A stretch of DNA of 64,000 nucleotides from Novosphingobium kunmingense (GTDB lineage: Bacteria > Pseudomonadota > Alphaproteobacteria > Sphingomonadales > Sphingomonadaceae), in NCBI RefSeq assembly GCF_002813245.1, contig NZ_PHUF01000003.1, forward strand, positions 186,001 through 250,000, read 5' to 3'. A program made the position numbers and the translations under genes. Each line of letters opens with the position of its first letter. The first letter of the stretch is position 1. Under the pieces are notes generated by a model. The model had not been told where the DNA came from and did no database searches. It saw nothing but the letters and a program-made list of their open reading frames with translations. This document shows positions 35,709 through 46,738 of this stretch, in pieces.

Positions 35709-35787
35709 TGCACGCCGTGTTCTTGCTTTGTTGTGAACCCGGCGAAAATTGTCCATAGTTCCCAGCGAGATTGGGGATTCGCCGGGG

Positions 35788-36852
35788 ATGTTGAGCTTTC
35801 TGGAAGGCGGGGGGAACTGTGCCGAGCTGATCCGCGGTGCCGACTGGGTCGGTCACCCGCTCGGCCCGCCCGAGACATGGAGCGCGGTGCTCAAGACCAC
35901 GACGTCGACCATGCTCGCGTCGCATTTTCCGCAATGTTTGCTGTGGGGCCCGGACGGGCTCATGCTCTATAACGATGCCTATGCGCCGCTGATGGGCGAC
36001 AAGCCCTGCGCGGTAGGGCGGCCCGTGGGCGAGGTGTGGAGCGACGTGTGGGGCGAAATCGGCCCGATCTTCGACCGCGCCATGGCGGGCGAATCGACCT
36101 TCTTCAAGGACATGGAGCTGCACACCGAACGCCACGGCTTCGCTGAACAGGCCTGGTTCACCTTTTCCTACACCCCGGTGCGCGACGAGTTCGGCAAGGT
36201 CCTGGGCGTGCTCAACACGGTGATCGAGACCACCGATACGATCCTCGCCAAGCAGCGGATCGAACTGCTCAACGGCGAACTGGCGCACCGCATGAAGAAC
36301 ACCTTCAGCGTTGTTAACGCGATCAGCATGCAGACGTTCGGATCGAAAAGCGGATCCGATTCGCCGCAGCGCCGCTTTGCCGATCGACTCGCCGCGCTGG
36401 CGGCGGCGCAGGACCTGCTGCTGCATGGCAGCTTTGGCCGCGTGCCCCTGCGCGAAGCTGTTTCGGGCACCCTTTCGCCCCACCTGCCGCACAAGGACGC
36501 ACTGGTTCTCGACGGGCCGCCGCTGGTGCTGGTCGGCAAGCAGGTGTTCGGCCTGGTTCTGGCGCTCCACGAACTGGCGACCAACGCGGTCAAGTACGGC
36601 GCATTCGCCCGCGAAGGGGGCACCGTCACGATTTCGTGGCAGGGCGGACGGCCGCGATCCGACGATCCGTTCGAACTGACCTGGCGGGAAAGCGGCGTAG
36701 GCGCGGTCGCCGCGCCTGAGCGGGCCGGGTTCGGCACACGGCTGGTCACCCGCGCGCTGCCGATGGAATTCGGCGGCACCGCCGAAATCGCCTATGGCGA
36801 GGACGGCATCGTCTTTACCCTGCGGTCGACGATGAAGACGATCGAGGGCTGA
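35788..36852 (+). CDS. HWE-family sensor histidine kinase with PAS domain
   Basis: A 354-residue cytosolic kinase. Residues ~25-150 form a PAS-like sensor (GPDGLMLYNDAYAPLMG; later VRDEFGKVLGVLNTV). The phospho-acceptor His167 lies in ELAHRMKN, the ATP-binding N-box is HELATNAVKYGAF (Asn266), and LTWRESG gives the W-x-E that names the family. HWE kinases in alphaproteobacteria often feed the PhyR/NepR/EcfG general stress response, but no phyR gene is near. ATG 35788 is chosen because the TTG 35749 alternative has no ribosome binding site. Confidence 0.9.
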   Translation: MLSFLEGGGNCAELIRGADWVGHPLGPPETWSAVLKTTTSTMLASHFPQCLLWGPDGLMLYNDAYAPLMGDKPCAVGRPVGEVWSDVWGEIGPIFDRAMAGESTFFKDMELHTERHGFAEQAWFTFSYTPVRDEFGKVLGVLNTVIETTDTILAKQRIELLNGELAHRMKNTFSVVNAISMQTFGSKSGSDSPQRRFADRLAALAAAQDLLLHGSFGRVPLREAVSGTLSPHLPHKDALVLDGPPLVLVGKQVFGLVLALHELATNAVKYGAFAREGGTVTISWQGGRPRSDDPFELTWRESGVGAVAAPERAGFGTRLVTRALPMEFGGTAEIAYGEDGIVFTLRSTMKTIEG

Positions 36853-36861
36853 GAGCGCCGC

Positions 36862-37263
36862 TCAGCCTGCCGGGATGAACCGCGCCACGATGTCGCGCGC
36901 CAGGCGCGTTGGCCGCAGCGTGGCGGCATCGATGCAGCACCAGCTCGACTTGACCTCGGCCAGGACGTCCTCGCCGCGGCGGATCACCGTTTCGTAAAAG
37001 GCGCGCGCACCCTGGAACCGTTCGAGCAGGACCGTAGCGATCACTTCATCGTCGAGGAAGGTCGGCCGCAGGTAGGTGATCTCGTGCTTGAGGGCGACCC
37101 ACATGTGCTGCGCCACGGCTTCGGCCGGGGCCAGGCTGCGCCAGTGGTCGATCACCGCGTCCTGCACCCAGCGCAGGTAGCTGGCGTTGTTGACGTGGCC
37201 CATGAAGTCGATGTCGCCGGGATCGACCGCAATGGCGAAGGTATGGGGGCTGGCCTTATTCAC
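36862..37263 (-). CDS. acyl-CoA thioesterase (4HBT fold)
   Basis: A ~133-residue hotdog-fold protein with the active-site stretch DPGDIDFMGHVNNASYLRWVQD, where the Asp and His-Val-Asn segment matches the YbgC/4-hydroxybenzoyl-CoA thioesterase family. It should hydrolyse acyl-CoA thioesters, substrate unknown. No ATG precedes the domain closely. I use GTG 37263, which gives the usual family length; a TTG at 37299 would add 12 residues. Convergent with the HWE kinase gene, separated by 9 bases. Confidence 0.85.
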   Translation of the reverse strand: MNKASPHTFAIAVDPGDIDFMGHVNNASYLRWVQDAVIDHWRSLAPAEAVAQHMWVALKHEITYLRPTFLDDEVIATVLLERFQGARAFYETVIRRGEDVLAEVKSSWCCIDAATLRPTRLARDIVARFIPAG

Positions 37264-37350
37264 CCCGATGTCAATAACACGGCGGCAGGACGCCTGCAAA
37301 GGCCAAACCGGGCTGTTCGGCGCGCGCCGGCGCAGCCGCGGACCGCCTTG

Positions 37351-37995
37351 TCAGGCGTTCTGCACCGATCGCAGTTCGGCCAGCCCGGCCGATCCGCGGT
37401 CGCGGGCGCTGAGCCCATCGAAGATCGCATCGACGATTCGCGCCAGCTTGACCGTGGTCAGCCGCGGCATGACCATCTCCATCGCACCGATGTTGACGTA
37501 GACGCTGACCATCTGGTTCACGAGGCTCAGCGTCTCGTCGATGCTCAGACCCTCGAAATAGCCTTCGGCCATAGCCTCGCCGATGATCAGCGACAGGTAG
37601 TGGTCGCCAAGGTCGACATAGGATCGGACCTGCTCGAAATTGTCGCGGCCCAGTTCGACATAGACCGCGAAGGCCAGCGGATCGCGCTCCCATTCCTCTT
37701 TCATCATGGTGAAGCGGCGGGCGAAGAATTCGAACATCTTGCGCCGTGCGGTCAGGTCGCTGGCGATGACCTCTTCCATGATCGCGACCTTGGGGCGGAA
37801 CCAGTATTCGGCGATCGCCTCGACCAGCGCGTCGCGGCTGTCGAAGTAGCGGTAGAGGTTGGCCGGCGACATCGAAGCCGCCGCGGCCAGTTCGGTCATG
37901 GTGATCGCGCTGTTGCCGCGCTCCTCGATGAGGGCGATCGCCTGTTCCACCAGACGCTCTCGTCCCGCGTCGATATCGCTCTGCGGCCTTGGCAT
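37351..37995 (-). CDS. TetR family transcriptional regulator
   Basis: A 214-residue repressor: N-terminal helix-turn-helix (ITMTELAAAASMSPANLYRYF, about 31-51) and a ligand-binding helical domain with an aromatic-rich patch. It is divergent from the 5'-nucleotidase lipoprotein gene and 87 bases upstream of the thioesterase GTG, so the thioesterase and/or the nucleotidase could be its targets. The 150-base gap to the nucleotidase holds an A/T-rich stretch with TATAAT near 38033. Confidence 0.9.
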   Translation of the reverse strand: MPRPQSDIDAGRERLVEQAIALIEERGNSAITMTELAAAASMSPANLYRYFDSRDALVEAIAEYWFRPKVAIMEEVIASDLTARRKMFEFFARRFTMMKEEWERDPLAFAVYVELGRDNFEQVRSYVDLGDHYLSLIIGEAMAEGYFEGLSIDETLSLVNQMVSVYVNIGAMEMVMPRLTTVKLARIVDAIFDGLSARDRGSAGLAELRSVQNA

Positions 37996-38146
37996 TGCAG
38001 TGATCTCCCCAAGGCTTTTGCCTTTCTCCCTTTATAATCTTCGGCGTCGAATTTTCAAGAAACCGACGTGTTCGGATAATATGCAAGCCTTGTATCCACC
38101 GCTCCGCGCGCTAGGACAGACGCGGTCGCAAACCTCTGGTGCCCTG

Positions 38147-39949
38147 ATGATTCTCCTTCGCCGACTGCCGCTTTTCGCCCTGCCGTTTCTGGCCGCCTGC
38201 GCCGCCCAGCCCGGGGTCGAAAGCGCCGCCAACGCGCCGCGCACGGTCACCGTAGGGATCGCAGCGATCAACGATTTCCACGGCAACCTCGAACCGCCGC
38301 GCCAGTCGGTGCTGACCCCCGACGGCAAGGGCGGGCTGCGCCAGATTCCGGCCGGCGGCGCAGCCTACCTCGCCAGCGCGCTCGATGCGGTGCGCGGCCA
38401 ATATGCCAACCGCCTGACTGTCGCCGCGGGCGACCTGATCGGCGGAACCCCGATCACCTCGGCGCTGTTCGTCGACGAACCGGCGATTGGTGCGCTCAGC
38501 CGCGCCGGGCTCGATTTCGCGGCTGTCGGCAACCATGAATTCGACGTCGGGATCGAGGAACTGCGCCGCAAGCAGACCGGCGGGTGCAGCAAGTACACCA
38601 AGCGCGAACCCTGCCAGGTCGAAAAATTCGACGGCGCGCGCTTCGGCTATCTGGCGGCCAACGTCTTCCTGCCCGATGGCAAGACCCTGTTCCCCGCCAC
38701 CGCGCTGCGCCAGTTCGGCAAGGGGCGCGACCGGGTGACGGTCGGCCTGATCGGCATGACGCTGGAGGATACCGGCGCGCTGATCCCGCCCGACGTCGCC
38801 GCCAAGGTGCGCTTTGCCGACGAGGCCGACACCGCCAACGCGCTGGTCGACGGGCTGAAGCGGCAGGGCGCCGACGCCGTGGTCCTGCTGATCCACGAAG
38901 GCGGGCGCACGACGGGAAATCCCGATCCCAACGGCTGCGAAGGGCTCAACTCGGCAATCCGGCCGATCCTCGACCGGCTCGACCCGCGCATCGACGTGGT
39001 GGTTTCGGGCCACACGCACTGGTCCTATGTCTGCGACTACGCGAAGTACAACGCGGCAAAGCCCTTCCTCTTGACCAGCGCCGGGGTCTGGGGCGGCCTC
39101 GTGACCGACATCACGCTCGACATCGATCCCAGGGCCGGCCGCGTCGTCGCCAAGAAGGCGAAGAACGTCATCGTCCAGTCCGAAGCCTATGTCTCGCCGC
39201 AAAAGCCGATACCGGTCGATCCGGCGCTGCCGGCCTTCGCACCGCGTGCCGACGTCAAGGCCTACGTCGATCGCTATGTCGAGGCGGCGCGCGCCTTTTC
39301 GCAGCGCAAGGTCGGCTGGTTGGCCGCACCGCTCGCGAAGTCGGACGGCGAGACCCAGAACACCGGCGGCCCGCTGGGCAAGTTGATCGCCGATGCGCAG
39401 CTTGCCGCGACGCGCGCGGCCGGGGCGCAGATCAGCTTCATGAACCCGTTCGGGGTGCGCCGCTCGCTGACCCCGGCCGCCGATGGCAGCGTGACTTTCG
39501 GCGACATCTACGCGGTTCAGCCGTTCAACAACGACCTTTACACCCTGACCTATACAGGGGCGGAATTGAAGGCGATTCTCGAACAGGGGTTCGACGCTAG
39601 CGGTCCGGAACAGATCCTGACCCCGTCCGCAGGCTTCGTCTTCGAATACGACCGCGCGCGTCCCTTGGGGGACCGGATCGTGGCGATGAGCCTTGACGGG
39701 AAGCTGATAGACCCCGCGTCCAGCTATCGCGTGACGGTCAGCAGTTTCCTCGCCAATGGCGGGGATACGTTCACCGGCTTTGCCAAGGGCCGCGACAAGA
39801 CGCGCGGGGCGGTCGATATCGATGCGCTGGAAGCCTGGCTTGCCGCCAGGCCGCCGCGCGCGGGCCCGACCGATGCGCGCGAGATCGACCGTAACCCTGC
39901 GCTCAACACGGTGCGATCGACGACGCCGCCGGGGGTGCGCTACCGCTAG
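38147..39949 (+). CDS. 5'-nucleotidase / metallophosphoesterase lipoprotein
   Basis: A 600-residue lipoprotein. The lipobox is LAAC with Cys18 as the lipidated residue. The N-terminal metallophosphatase domain has NDFHGNL, GNHEFD and SGHTHW metal motifs; the C-terminal 5'-nucleotidase domain has QPFNNDLYTLTYTGAEL and VSSFLANGGD. It would dephosphorylate extracytoplasmic nucleotides for uptake. ATG 38147 is used because the lipobox starts right after it; the upstream frame has no signal. Convergent with a small lipoprotein gene, with 25 bases between. Confidence 0.92.
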   Translation: MILLRRLPLFALPFLAACAAQPGVESAANAPRTVTVGIAAINDFHGNLEPPRQSVLTPDGKGGLRQIPAGGAAYLASALDAVRGQYANRLTVAAGDLIGGTPITSALFVDEPAIGALSRAGLDFAAVGNHEFDVGIEELRRKQTGGCSKYTKREPCQVEKFDGARFGYLAANVFLPDGKTLFPATALRQFGKGRDRVTVGLIGMTLEDTGALIPPDVAAKVRFADEADTANALVDGLKRQGADAVVLLIHEGGRTTGNPDPNGCEGLNSAIRPILDRLDPRIDVVVSGHTHWSYVCDYAKYNAAKPFLLTSAGVWGGLVTDITLDIDPRAGRVVAKKAKNVIVQSEAYVSPQKPIPVDPALPAFAPRADVKAYVDRYVEAARAFSQRKVGWLAAPLAKSDGETQNTGGPLGKLIADAQLAATRAAGAQISFMNPFGVRRSLTPAADGSVTFGDIYAVQPFNNDLYTLTYTGAELKAILEQGFDASGPEQILTPSAGFVFEYDRARPLGDRIVAMSLDGKLIDPASSYRVTVSSFLANGGDTFTGFAKGRDKTRGAVDIDALEAWLAARPPRAGPTDAREIDRNPALNTVRSTTPPGVRYR

Positions 39950-39974
39950 GCCGCTCCGGCCCAGGAAGGAATGT

Positions 39975-40376
39975 TCAGCGCGCCTTGGCCCAGATCTGGT
40001 CGGCCGTAAGCCCGGTCAGCGGGGCGTCCTTGTCGGCCAGCTTGTAAAGCGCGCCGTCGGCTACGGCGAAGACCGACTTGTCGGCGGTCAGCAGGATGCG
40101 CTTACCGTCCGAGTACCAGGCCCACTTGCCCTTGGTCTCTTTGCCCGCCGCGTCGGTCAGTACTGCGCTGTCATCGGCGCCAAGGACAAGGATATTGCCG
40201 TTGCTGGCGTAGCTGCCCGGCACGGTGACGGTGGCGCGGGGATCGGTTGGCAGCGCCGGCATGGATACGCCATCGGCAGCAGCGGTCGTCGTATCGCTTG
40301 CGGCCGGTTCGGGCGCGTTGCCCTTGCAACCGGCAAGCAGAGCCAGGGCGGCAAGCGGAATCAGGATCGATCGCAT
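39975..40376 (-). CDS. small lipoprotein
   Basis: A 133-residue protein with a lipoprotein signal (LAGC, Cys17). The mature part has a Thr/Ala-rich linker then a small beta-rich domain (VTVPGSYASNGNILVLGADD, KWAWYSDGKRILLT). Function unknown; the domain reads like a short repeat of the kind found in periplasmic sensors. Last gene of a minus-strand group from lgt; the DUF1295 gene is 46 bases upstream. Confidence 0.8.
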   Translation of the reverse strand: MRSILIPLAALALLAGCKGNAPEPAASDTTTAAADGVSMPALPTDPRATVTVPGSYASNGNILVLGADDSAVLTDAAGKETKGKWAWYSDGKRILLTADKSVFAVADGALYKLADKDAPLTGLTADQIWAKAR

Positions 40377-40422
40377 GGCAGGTCCTCTCGTTGCGATGGT
40401 CGCAGGATAAAACGCGCCAGTG

Positions 40423-41211
40423 TCAGCCCTGTTTCGGCGGCCACGGAAAAAAGCCCGAGGTCCGCTTTACGTAGTCGGCATAGCCTGGCCGGGTCCTGGC
40501 AAGGCCGCGCTCCAGCAGCGGCTTGCCCGACCAGCGGGTCAGGGTGAAGGTCAGGAACAGGGGGCCGGGCAGGCTCGCCAGTGCGACGAGCGGGCCGGCT
40601 TCCGCAGCAACCAGCCAGATGCCCCACCACGCACAGCAATCGCCGAAATAGTTGGGGTGGCGGGTATAGCGCCACAGCCCGGTGTCGAGCACCTGGCCCT
40701 TGCGCGCCGGATCGGCGCGGTGGGCCTTGAGTTGGGCATCGCCCAGTGATTCGAAAATCACGCCAATCAGCCACAGCGCGAACCCGGCATAGCCGAGCGG
40801 GCCCAGCGGCATCGGCGCGGCCAATATGCCGAGCTGCGCGGGCAGGCAGACCAGGAACAGCAGCAGGGCCTGCGGGGCAAAGACCATGCCTAGCGCCGCG
40901 CTGGCAAAGCGTCCGGCATCCCGCGCCTTGCCCAGCATTCGGGCATAGCGCGGATCCTCGCCCTGGCGGCGCCAGCGGGCCAGGAGGTGCAGGCCGAGCC
41001 GCAGGCCCCAGATCGCGGTCATGGCGAGGAGCAAAGTTGCACGGGTGCCGGGTTCGGCCCGCTGCAGCCAGCTCGCCCCCGCCATGGCGACCATGCCGAG
41101 CGCCCAGACCGCGTCGATGAACGAGACATCGCCGATCCGCACCGCCACGGCCCAGAGGCCAAGCATCAGCACCGCCAGCACGGCCAGGTTGACCAGCAGC
41201 GTCTCAACCAT
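40423..41211 (-). CDS. DUF1295 membrane protein (steroid 5-alpha-reductase-like)
   Basis: A 262-residue integral membrane protein with seven predicted helices. The C-terminal LWRYTRHPNYFGDCCAWWGIW motif (about 187-207) is the hallmark of the DUF1295 / isoprenylcysteine methyltransferase-like superfamily, where the RHP-N-Y region binds NADPH or SAM. Actual reaction unknown. Its start lies within the last 8 bases of the acyltransferase gene, so the two are co-translated and may act on the same lipid. Confidence 0.88.
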   Translation of the reverse strand: MVETLLVNLAVLAVLMLGLWAVAVRIGDVSFIDAVWALGMVAMAGASWLQRAEPGTRATLLLAMTAIWGLRLGLHLLARWRRQGEDPRYARMLGKARDAGRFASAALGMVFAPQALLLFLVCLPAQLGILAAPMPLGPLGYAGFALWLIGVIFESLGDAQLKAHRADPARKGQVLDTGLWRYTRHPNYFGDCCAWWGIWLVAAEAGPLVALASLPGPLFLTFTLTRWSGKPLLERGLARTRPGYADYVKRTSGFFPWPPKQG

Positions 41212-41833
41212 CGCCGCGCTCCAACCCGATCAGGCCGGCCTGGCGGTATAGCGCGGCCAGCTTGGGGTGATCGGGCATGACCGAGCGGTAGTAGGCGGCG
41301 ATCCGGCCGAGATCGGCGTCGAAATCGCCGGTGGTCGCGATCGCCGGCCCGACCCCGCCGGTCATCGCGGCGTTATCGACCCAGGCCGGGACGATCGGCA
41401 CGCCCGCGCCGTGGGCGATGTGATAGAAGCCCGAGCGCCAAGCATTGACCGCGCCGCGCGTCCCTTCGGGCGCAATGACCAGGGCCAGGTGGTCCCGCCG
41501 TGCGAACTCGGCGACGACCTGATCGACGTAGTTGGCCCGCTTCGAACGGTCGACCGGCACCCCGCCCATGTCGTGCATGAACCGGGTCATCGGCCAGGCG
41601 AACAGGCTGAGCTTGCCCATGAAGTTCGGGCGTATGCCAAGCTGGTTTGTCGCGCCGAGGAAGAAGACGAAGTCCCAATTCGACGTATGCGGCGCGCCCA
41701 GGATCACGCAGCGGCGGGGCACCGGCGCGGTCTCGACCAGGGTCCAGCCCTTCCAGCGGTACAGCGCCAGCAGCAGCGCCTTGACCAGCCGCGACAGCGG
41801 CGCCTCACGCCGGGTGATGGTGTGATCGGGCAA
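41204..41833 (-). CDS. 1-acyl-glycerol-3-phosphate acyltransferase-like protein
   Basis: A ~209-residue acyltransferase. It has HTSNWDF (H-x4-D-type motif) and APEGTR in the right order and spacing for the PlsC fold. It would acylate lysophospholipids or related alcohols at the inner membrane. AGGAGAG lies directly before TTG 41833, so I prefer that start; ATG 41851, with no clear Shine-Dalgarno, is the alternative and adds 6 residues. It overlaps the DUF1295 gene start by 8 bases. Confidence 0.82.
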   Translation of the reverse strand: MPDHTITRREAPLSRLVKALLLALYRWKGWTLVETAPVPRRCVILGAPHTSNWDFVFFLGATNQLGIRPNFMGKLSLFAWPMTRFMHDMGGVPVDRSKRANYVDQVVAEFARRDHLALVIAPEGTRGAVNAWRSGFYHIAHGAGVPIVPAWVDNAAMTGGVGPAIATTGDFDADLGRIAAYYRSVMPDHPKLAALYRQAGLIGLERGDG

Positions 41834-41908
41834 GCATTCTCTCCTGCCCATGGGCTTAGCAGGCCCGCGCGGCAAAGCCAGTGTCCCTTGGGGTTCAGAG
41901 CGGCGGGG

Positions 41909-42835
41909 TCAGGCCGGGGTCTGGCCGTCGCGGTCGCGCAGATCGTTGTGGATGGTCGTGGCGGCAACCGCTGCATGGCCCATGGCGACGCTGATCTGGT
42001 CGAGCGCGGCAACGACATCTCCCGCCGCATAGAGCCCGGACAACCCCATGCGCTGATGGCTGTCGGTAAGGACGCAGCGGTCCCCGTCGAGCCGGAAGCC
42101 GAGCTGGGCGATCAGCTCGACGTTCGGATCGGAACCCAAGGCGGGGTAGATCGTGTCGACCTCGATCGCAGAGCCGTCGGCGAAATGCAGCCGCACGGCA
42201 TCGGCATCGAAGGCATAGCGGACCACCGGGCGCGGATCCCAGCCGACCCCGGCGCGGGCCAGGTCGTCGCGGTCCTTCTCGTGCAGTTCGCACTCCTCGC
42301 GGGTGTGAAGCGAGACCATCGGCGAATAGTGTCGCAGGAACAGCGCCTCGGCCACGCCGTGGCTTTCCGCGCCGACCACCGCGATGCGCTGGCCACTGGC
42401 CTCGAAGGCGTCGCAGACCGGGCAGTAGCGCAGCTGGCCGGCGTTCAGGGCGGCGTCGTGGACATCCTTGGGGATGTCGGGATAGCGGTTGTCGACCCCG
42501 GTCGCGAACAGCACGCTGCGAGCGACGATCGTGTCCGAACCCGCCGACAGGCACCAGTCTTCGCCGGCGCGGGCGATCCCGGTGACGTTGCCCTGCCGGA
42601 TATCGGCGCCGTACTTGAGCGCCTGTTCGGCCATCAGGCGCAGCAGTTCGGTGCCGGGGATGCCATCGGGATAGCCAGCGTGGTTGTGGCTGCGCGGAAT
42701 CATCGCTGCCCGGCTGCCGCCGCGATCGAACAGCACCGCCCGGCGGCGGAAGCGCGAGAGATAGATCGCCGCGGTCAGCCCTGCCGGGCCGCCGCCGACG
42801 ATCACGCAATCGACGGGCGGATCGGTGTGGTTCAT
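41909..42835 (-). CDS. thioredoxin-reductase-like FAD/NAD(P) oxidoreductase
   Basis: A 308-residue flavoprotein. FAD motif [15 protein letters not shown] (14-28), NAD(P) motif [10 protein letters not shown] (in [13 protein letters not shown]) and a redox CPVC at 138-141, the place of the CxxC in thioredoxin reductase. The C-terminal GLYAAGDV motif is also present. It differs from standard TrxB in the CPVC spacing residues and NAD(P) loop, so its partner may be a thioredoxin-like protein or another disulfide. ATG 42835 is used. Confidence 0.88.
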   Translation of the reverse strand: MNHTDPPVDCVIVGGGPAGLTAAIYLSRFRRRAVLFDRGGSRAAMIPRSHNHAGYPDGIPGTELLRLMAEQALKYGADIRQGNVTGIARAGEDWCLSAGSDTIVARSVLFATGVDNRYPDIPKDVHDAALNAGQLRYCPVCDAFEASGQRIAVVGAESHGVAEALFLRHYSPMVSLHTREECELHEKDRDDLARAGVGWDPRPVVRYAFDADAVRLHFADGSAIEVDTIYPALGSDPNVELIAQLGFRLDGDRCVLTDSHQRMGLSGLYAAGDVVAALDQISVAMGHAAVAATTIHNDLRDRDGQTPA

Positions 42836-42882
42836 GGCCGGTGAACGCACGGAGGCATGCAAGGCTCCACGCGGAGGTGTCG

Positions 42883-43950
42883 CTAGTGCGAAAAGCCCGC
42901 CCCGTCGGGCCAGTCCGGTCCGGCCAGACCCATCACCTTGAACAGCGTGCCCATCTGCTCGTCGCCGACCAGCCGGTCCATGGCGCCGAGGATGGCATCC
43001 GCCTGGTGGGGAGCGGCGGAGGCGAGAGCCTGCGCCCGCGTCTCGATCCCGAGGTCGCGCAGCCAGCGGCCCTGCGGCACCGTGCCCATGACCTTGCAGC
43101 CCCGCGAACTGGCGATCTGCATGGCCGTGGCAAAATCGACATGGGCGGTCAGGTCCGCCTCGCCCGGGTCGCTGAAGGGATCGACCTTCTGGTGCCGGCG
43201 CACCGCCTGCAGCGTCGATCCGTCGCGCAGCCGGTCGTGGCCATAGTCGATGAACAGCGCCGCGCCGCCCTGCGCGACGAGCCGCCCCGCGGCCTCGTAG
43301 AGTATGGCCGCCGCGCCGGGGCAGGTCTCGATGATCGTGCCTTCCTCGGCCTCGCGCCGCGCTTCTGGAACGGCGGCGTCCATCGGCTGCGTGCCGGCGA
43401 CACAGGCGAAGCGGTCGCCCTCGGCGACGACCATGCGTTCGCGCCAGCCGGCCCCGGTCCTGACCAGTTGCCGCACCGGCAGCGCGTCGAGGAACTCGTT
43501 GGCGACGATCAGCAGCGGGCCGGTCAGCGGTACGCTCGACAGGTCGGCGTGCCACTGGGCTTCGGGCACTGCGGCGAGCTGCAGGTCCTTCAAAGCGGTC
43601 GAGGCTTCGACCAGATGGACCACGGGTTCAAGGCCCATGCGCTTCATCGTGCGCAGCGCATCCCGAGCCAGCGTGCCGCGGCCGGGGCCCAGCTCGACGT
43701 AATGGACGGGTTGGGGCCGACCGGCGCGCGTCCAGATGTCGGTCAGCCACAGCCCTATCAGTTCGCCGAACATCTGGCTGATCTCGGGCGCGGTGACGAA
43801 ATCGCCGCCACTGCCCAACGGATCGCGCGCGTCGTAATAGCGGGCGTTTGCCTCACCCATGTAGTGCATCAGACTGATCGGGCCGGTGTTTGCGATCAGC
43901 CGGCGAAACACCTTAGCCAGCGGGACGGACGGCGATTCGTCGCCGATCAT
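42883..43950 (-). CDS. MidA-type SAM-dependent methyltransferase
   Basis: A 355-residue protein of the MidA / DUF185 (NDUFAF7) family. Motif I is [16 protein letters not shown] (near 88-103), with [29 protein letters not shown] before it, as usual for this family. In mitochondria NDUFAF7 methylates a complex I subunit arginine; the bacterial target is unproven. Its ATG overlaps the lgt stop by 4 nt (ATGA, 43947-43950), and coupling of lgt and midA is common in alphaproteobacteria. Confidence 0.9.
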   Translation of the reverse strand: MIGDESPSVPLAKVFRRLIANTGPISLMHYMGEANARYYDARDPLGSGGDFVTAPEISQMFGELIGLWLTDIWTRAGRPQPVHYVELGPGRGTLARDALRTMKRMGLEPVVHLVEASTALKDLQLAAVPEAQWHADLSSVPLTGPLLIVANEFLDALPVRQLVRTGAGWRERMVVAEGDRFACVAGTQPMDAAVPEARREAEEGTIIETCPGAAAILYEAAGRLVAQGGAALFIDYGHDRLRDGSTLQAVRRHQKVDPFSDPGEADLTAHVDFATAMQIASSRGCKVMGTVPQGRWLRDLGIETRAQALASAAPHQADAILGAMDRLVGDEQMGTLFKVMGLAGPDWPDGAGFSH

Positions 43951-44861
43951 GCCGGGTCGGTGGCGACCGGAACGGCAGGGGCGGCGCCCAGCGCGGGCCG
44001 CATCAGCGCGCGGACGACGAAGAACAGCCCGACCGCCATCAGCGGCAGGGTCAGCCACTGGCCCATCGACAGCCCGGTTTGCTGCGCGAAGGTCTGCAGC
44101 TGGGCGTCGGGCTCGCGGAAGAATTCCACGACGAACCGGCCGAGCGCGATGCCGAAGGCGAAGGTGCCGACCAGCAGACCCGGCCGCCAACGTGCCTTTG
44201 TTTTCCAGAACAGCACCAGCATCACGACCAGCAACAGCAGGCCTTCGAGCAGCGCTTCGTAAAGCTGGCTGGGATGACGGGGCAGCGGACCGGCGCCGGG
44301 AAAGACGATCGCCCAAGGCACGTCGGGCCCGGCGACGCGGCCCCACAGCTCGCCGTTGACGAAGTTGGCCAGGCGCCCGAACAGCATCCCGAGCGGCACC
44401 GGCACGGCGACATAGTCGGCTACGCGCAGGAAGCTCAGGCCGTTCTTCCAGCAGACCCAGGCGATCGCGACCAGCACGCCGACGAGGCCGCCGTGGAAGC
44501 TCATCCCGCCGGTCCACAGCTTGACCAGTTCGGACGGATGCGCCCAGAGGCTGGGCAGCCCGGTATCGCCGCCGGTGTAGAACGTCGCATAGCCCAGCCG
44601 TCCGCCCAGGATCACGCCGAGTGTGCAATAGAAGAACAGGTCGTCGGCATGGCGCTGGGCCAGCGGCGCGCCGGGCGCCTTGATCATCTTGAGGACGACC
44701 ACGTAGGCGCCGATGATCCCGGCCAGATAGGCCAGGCTGTACCAGCGCAGCTGGAACAGGCCGAGCGGCGTTTCGAAGGCGAACAGGTAGCTGCGCAGCC
44801 CCAGGTCCTCGAAATGGATGGGCGCCTGTGCCGCTGCGGCGGCAAGCGATAGTGACAGCAA
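43947..44861 (-). CDS. lgt: prolipoprotein diacylglyceryl transferase
   Basis: A 304-residue inner-membrane enzyme that adds diacylglycerol to lipoprotein cysteines. The Lgt signature FGRLANFVNGELWGR is at 161-175 and His123 lies in SFHGGLVG; seven helices are predicted. The start is a TTG (44861) with AAGGGG eight bases upstream; no ATG comes before the first helix. Followed by midA in the same frame block. Confidence 0.95.
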   Translation of the reverse strand: MLSLSLAAAAAQAPIHFEDLGLRSYLFAFETPLGLFQLRWYSLAYLAGIIGAYVVVLKMIKAPGAPLAQRHADDLFFYCTLGVILGGRLGYATFYTGGDTGLPSLWAHPSELVKLWTGGMSFHGGLVGVLVAIAWVCWKNGLSFLRVADYVAVPVPLGMLFGRLANFVNGELWGRVAGPDVPWAIVFPGAGPLPRHPSQLYEALLEGLLLLVVMLVLFWKTKARWRPGLLVGTFAFGIALGRFVVEFFREPDAQLQTFAQQTGLSMGQWLTLPLMAVGLFFVVRALMRPALGAAPAVPVATDPA

Positions 44862-45019
44862 GTGGTTAACCCCTTAAGCAAATCTTGACCGCAAATGCGA
44901 AGGGGCCGGTCACACCGCCCCCTGTATCGATCGCGCTTGTGGCACATCAGGTGCCGGAAACAAACCGGTCGCTGGCGCGAGAAGGGCGCGCCGGCGGATT
45001 TACGGGAAAAGGAAGCCGC

Positions 45020-46738
<1,719 letters not shown>

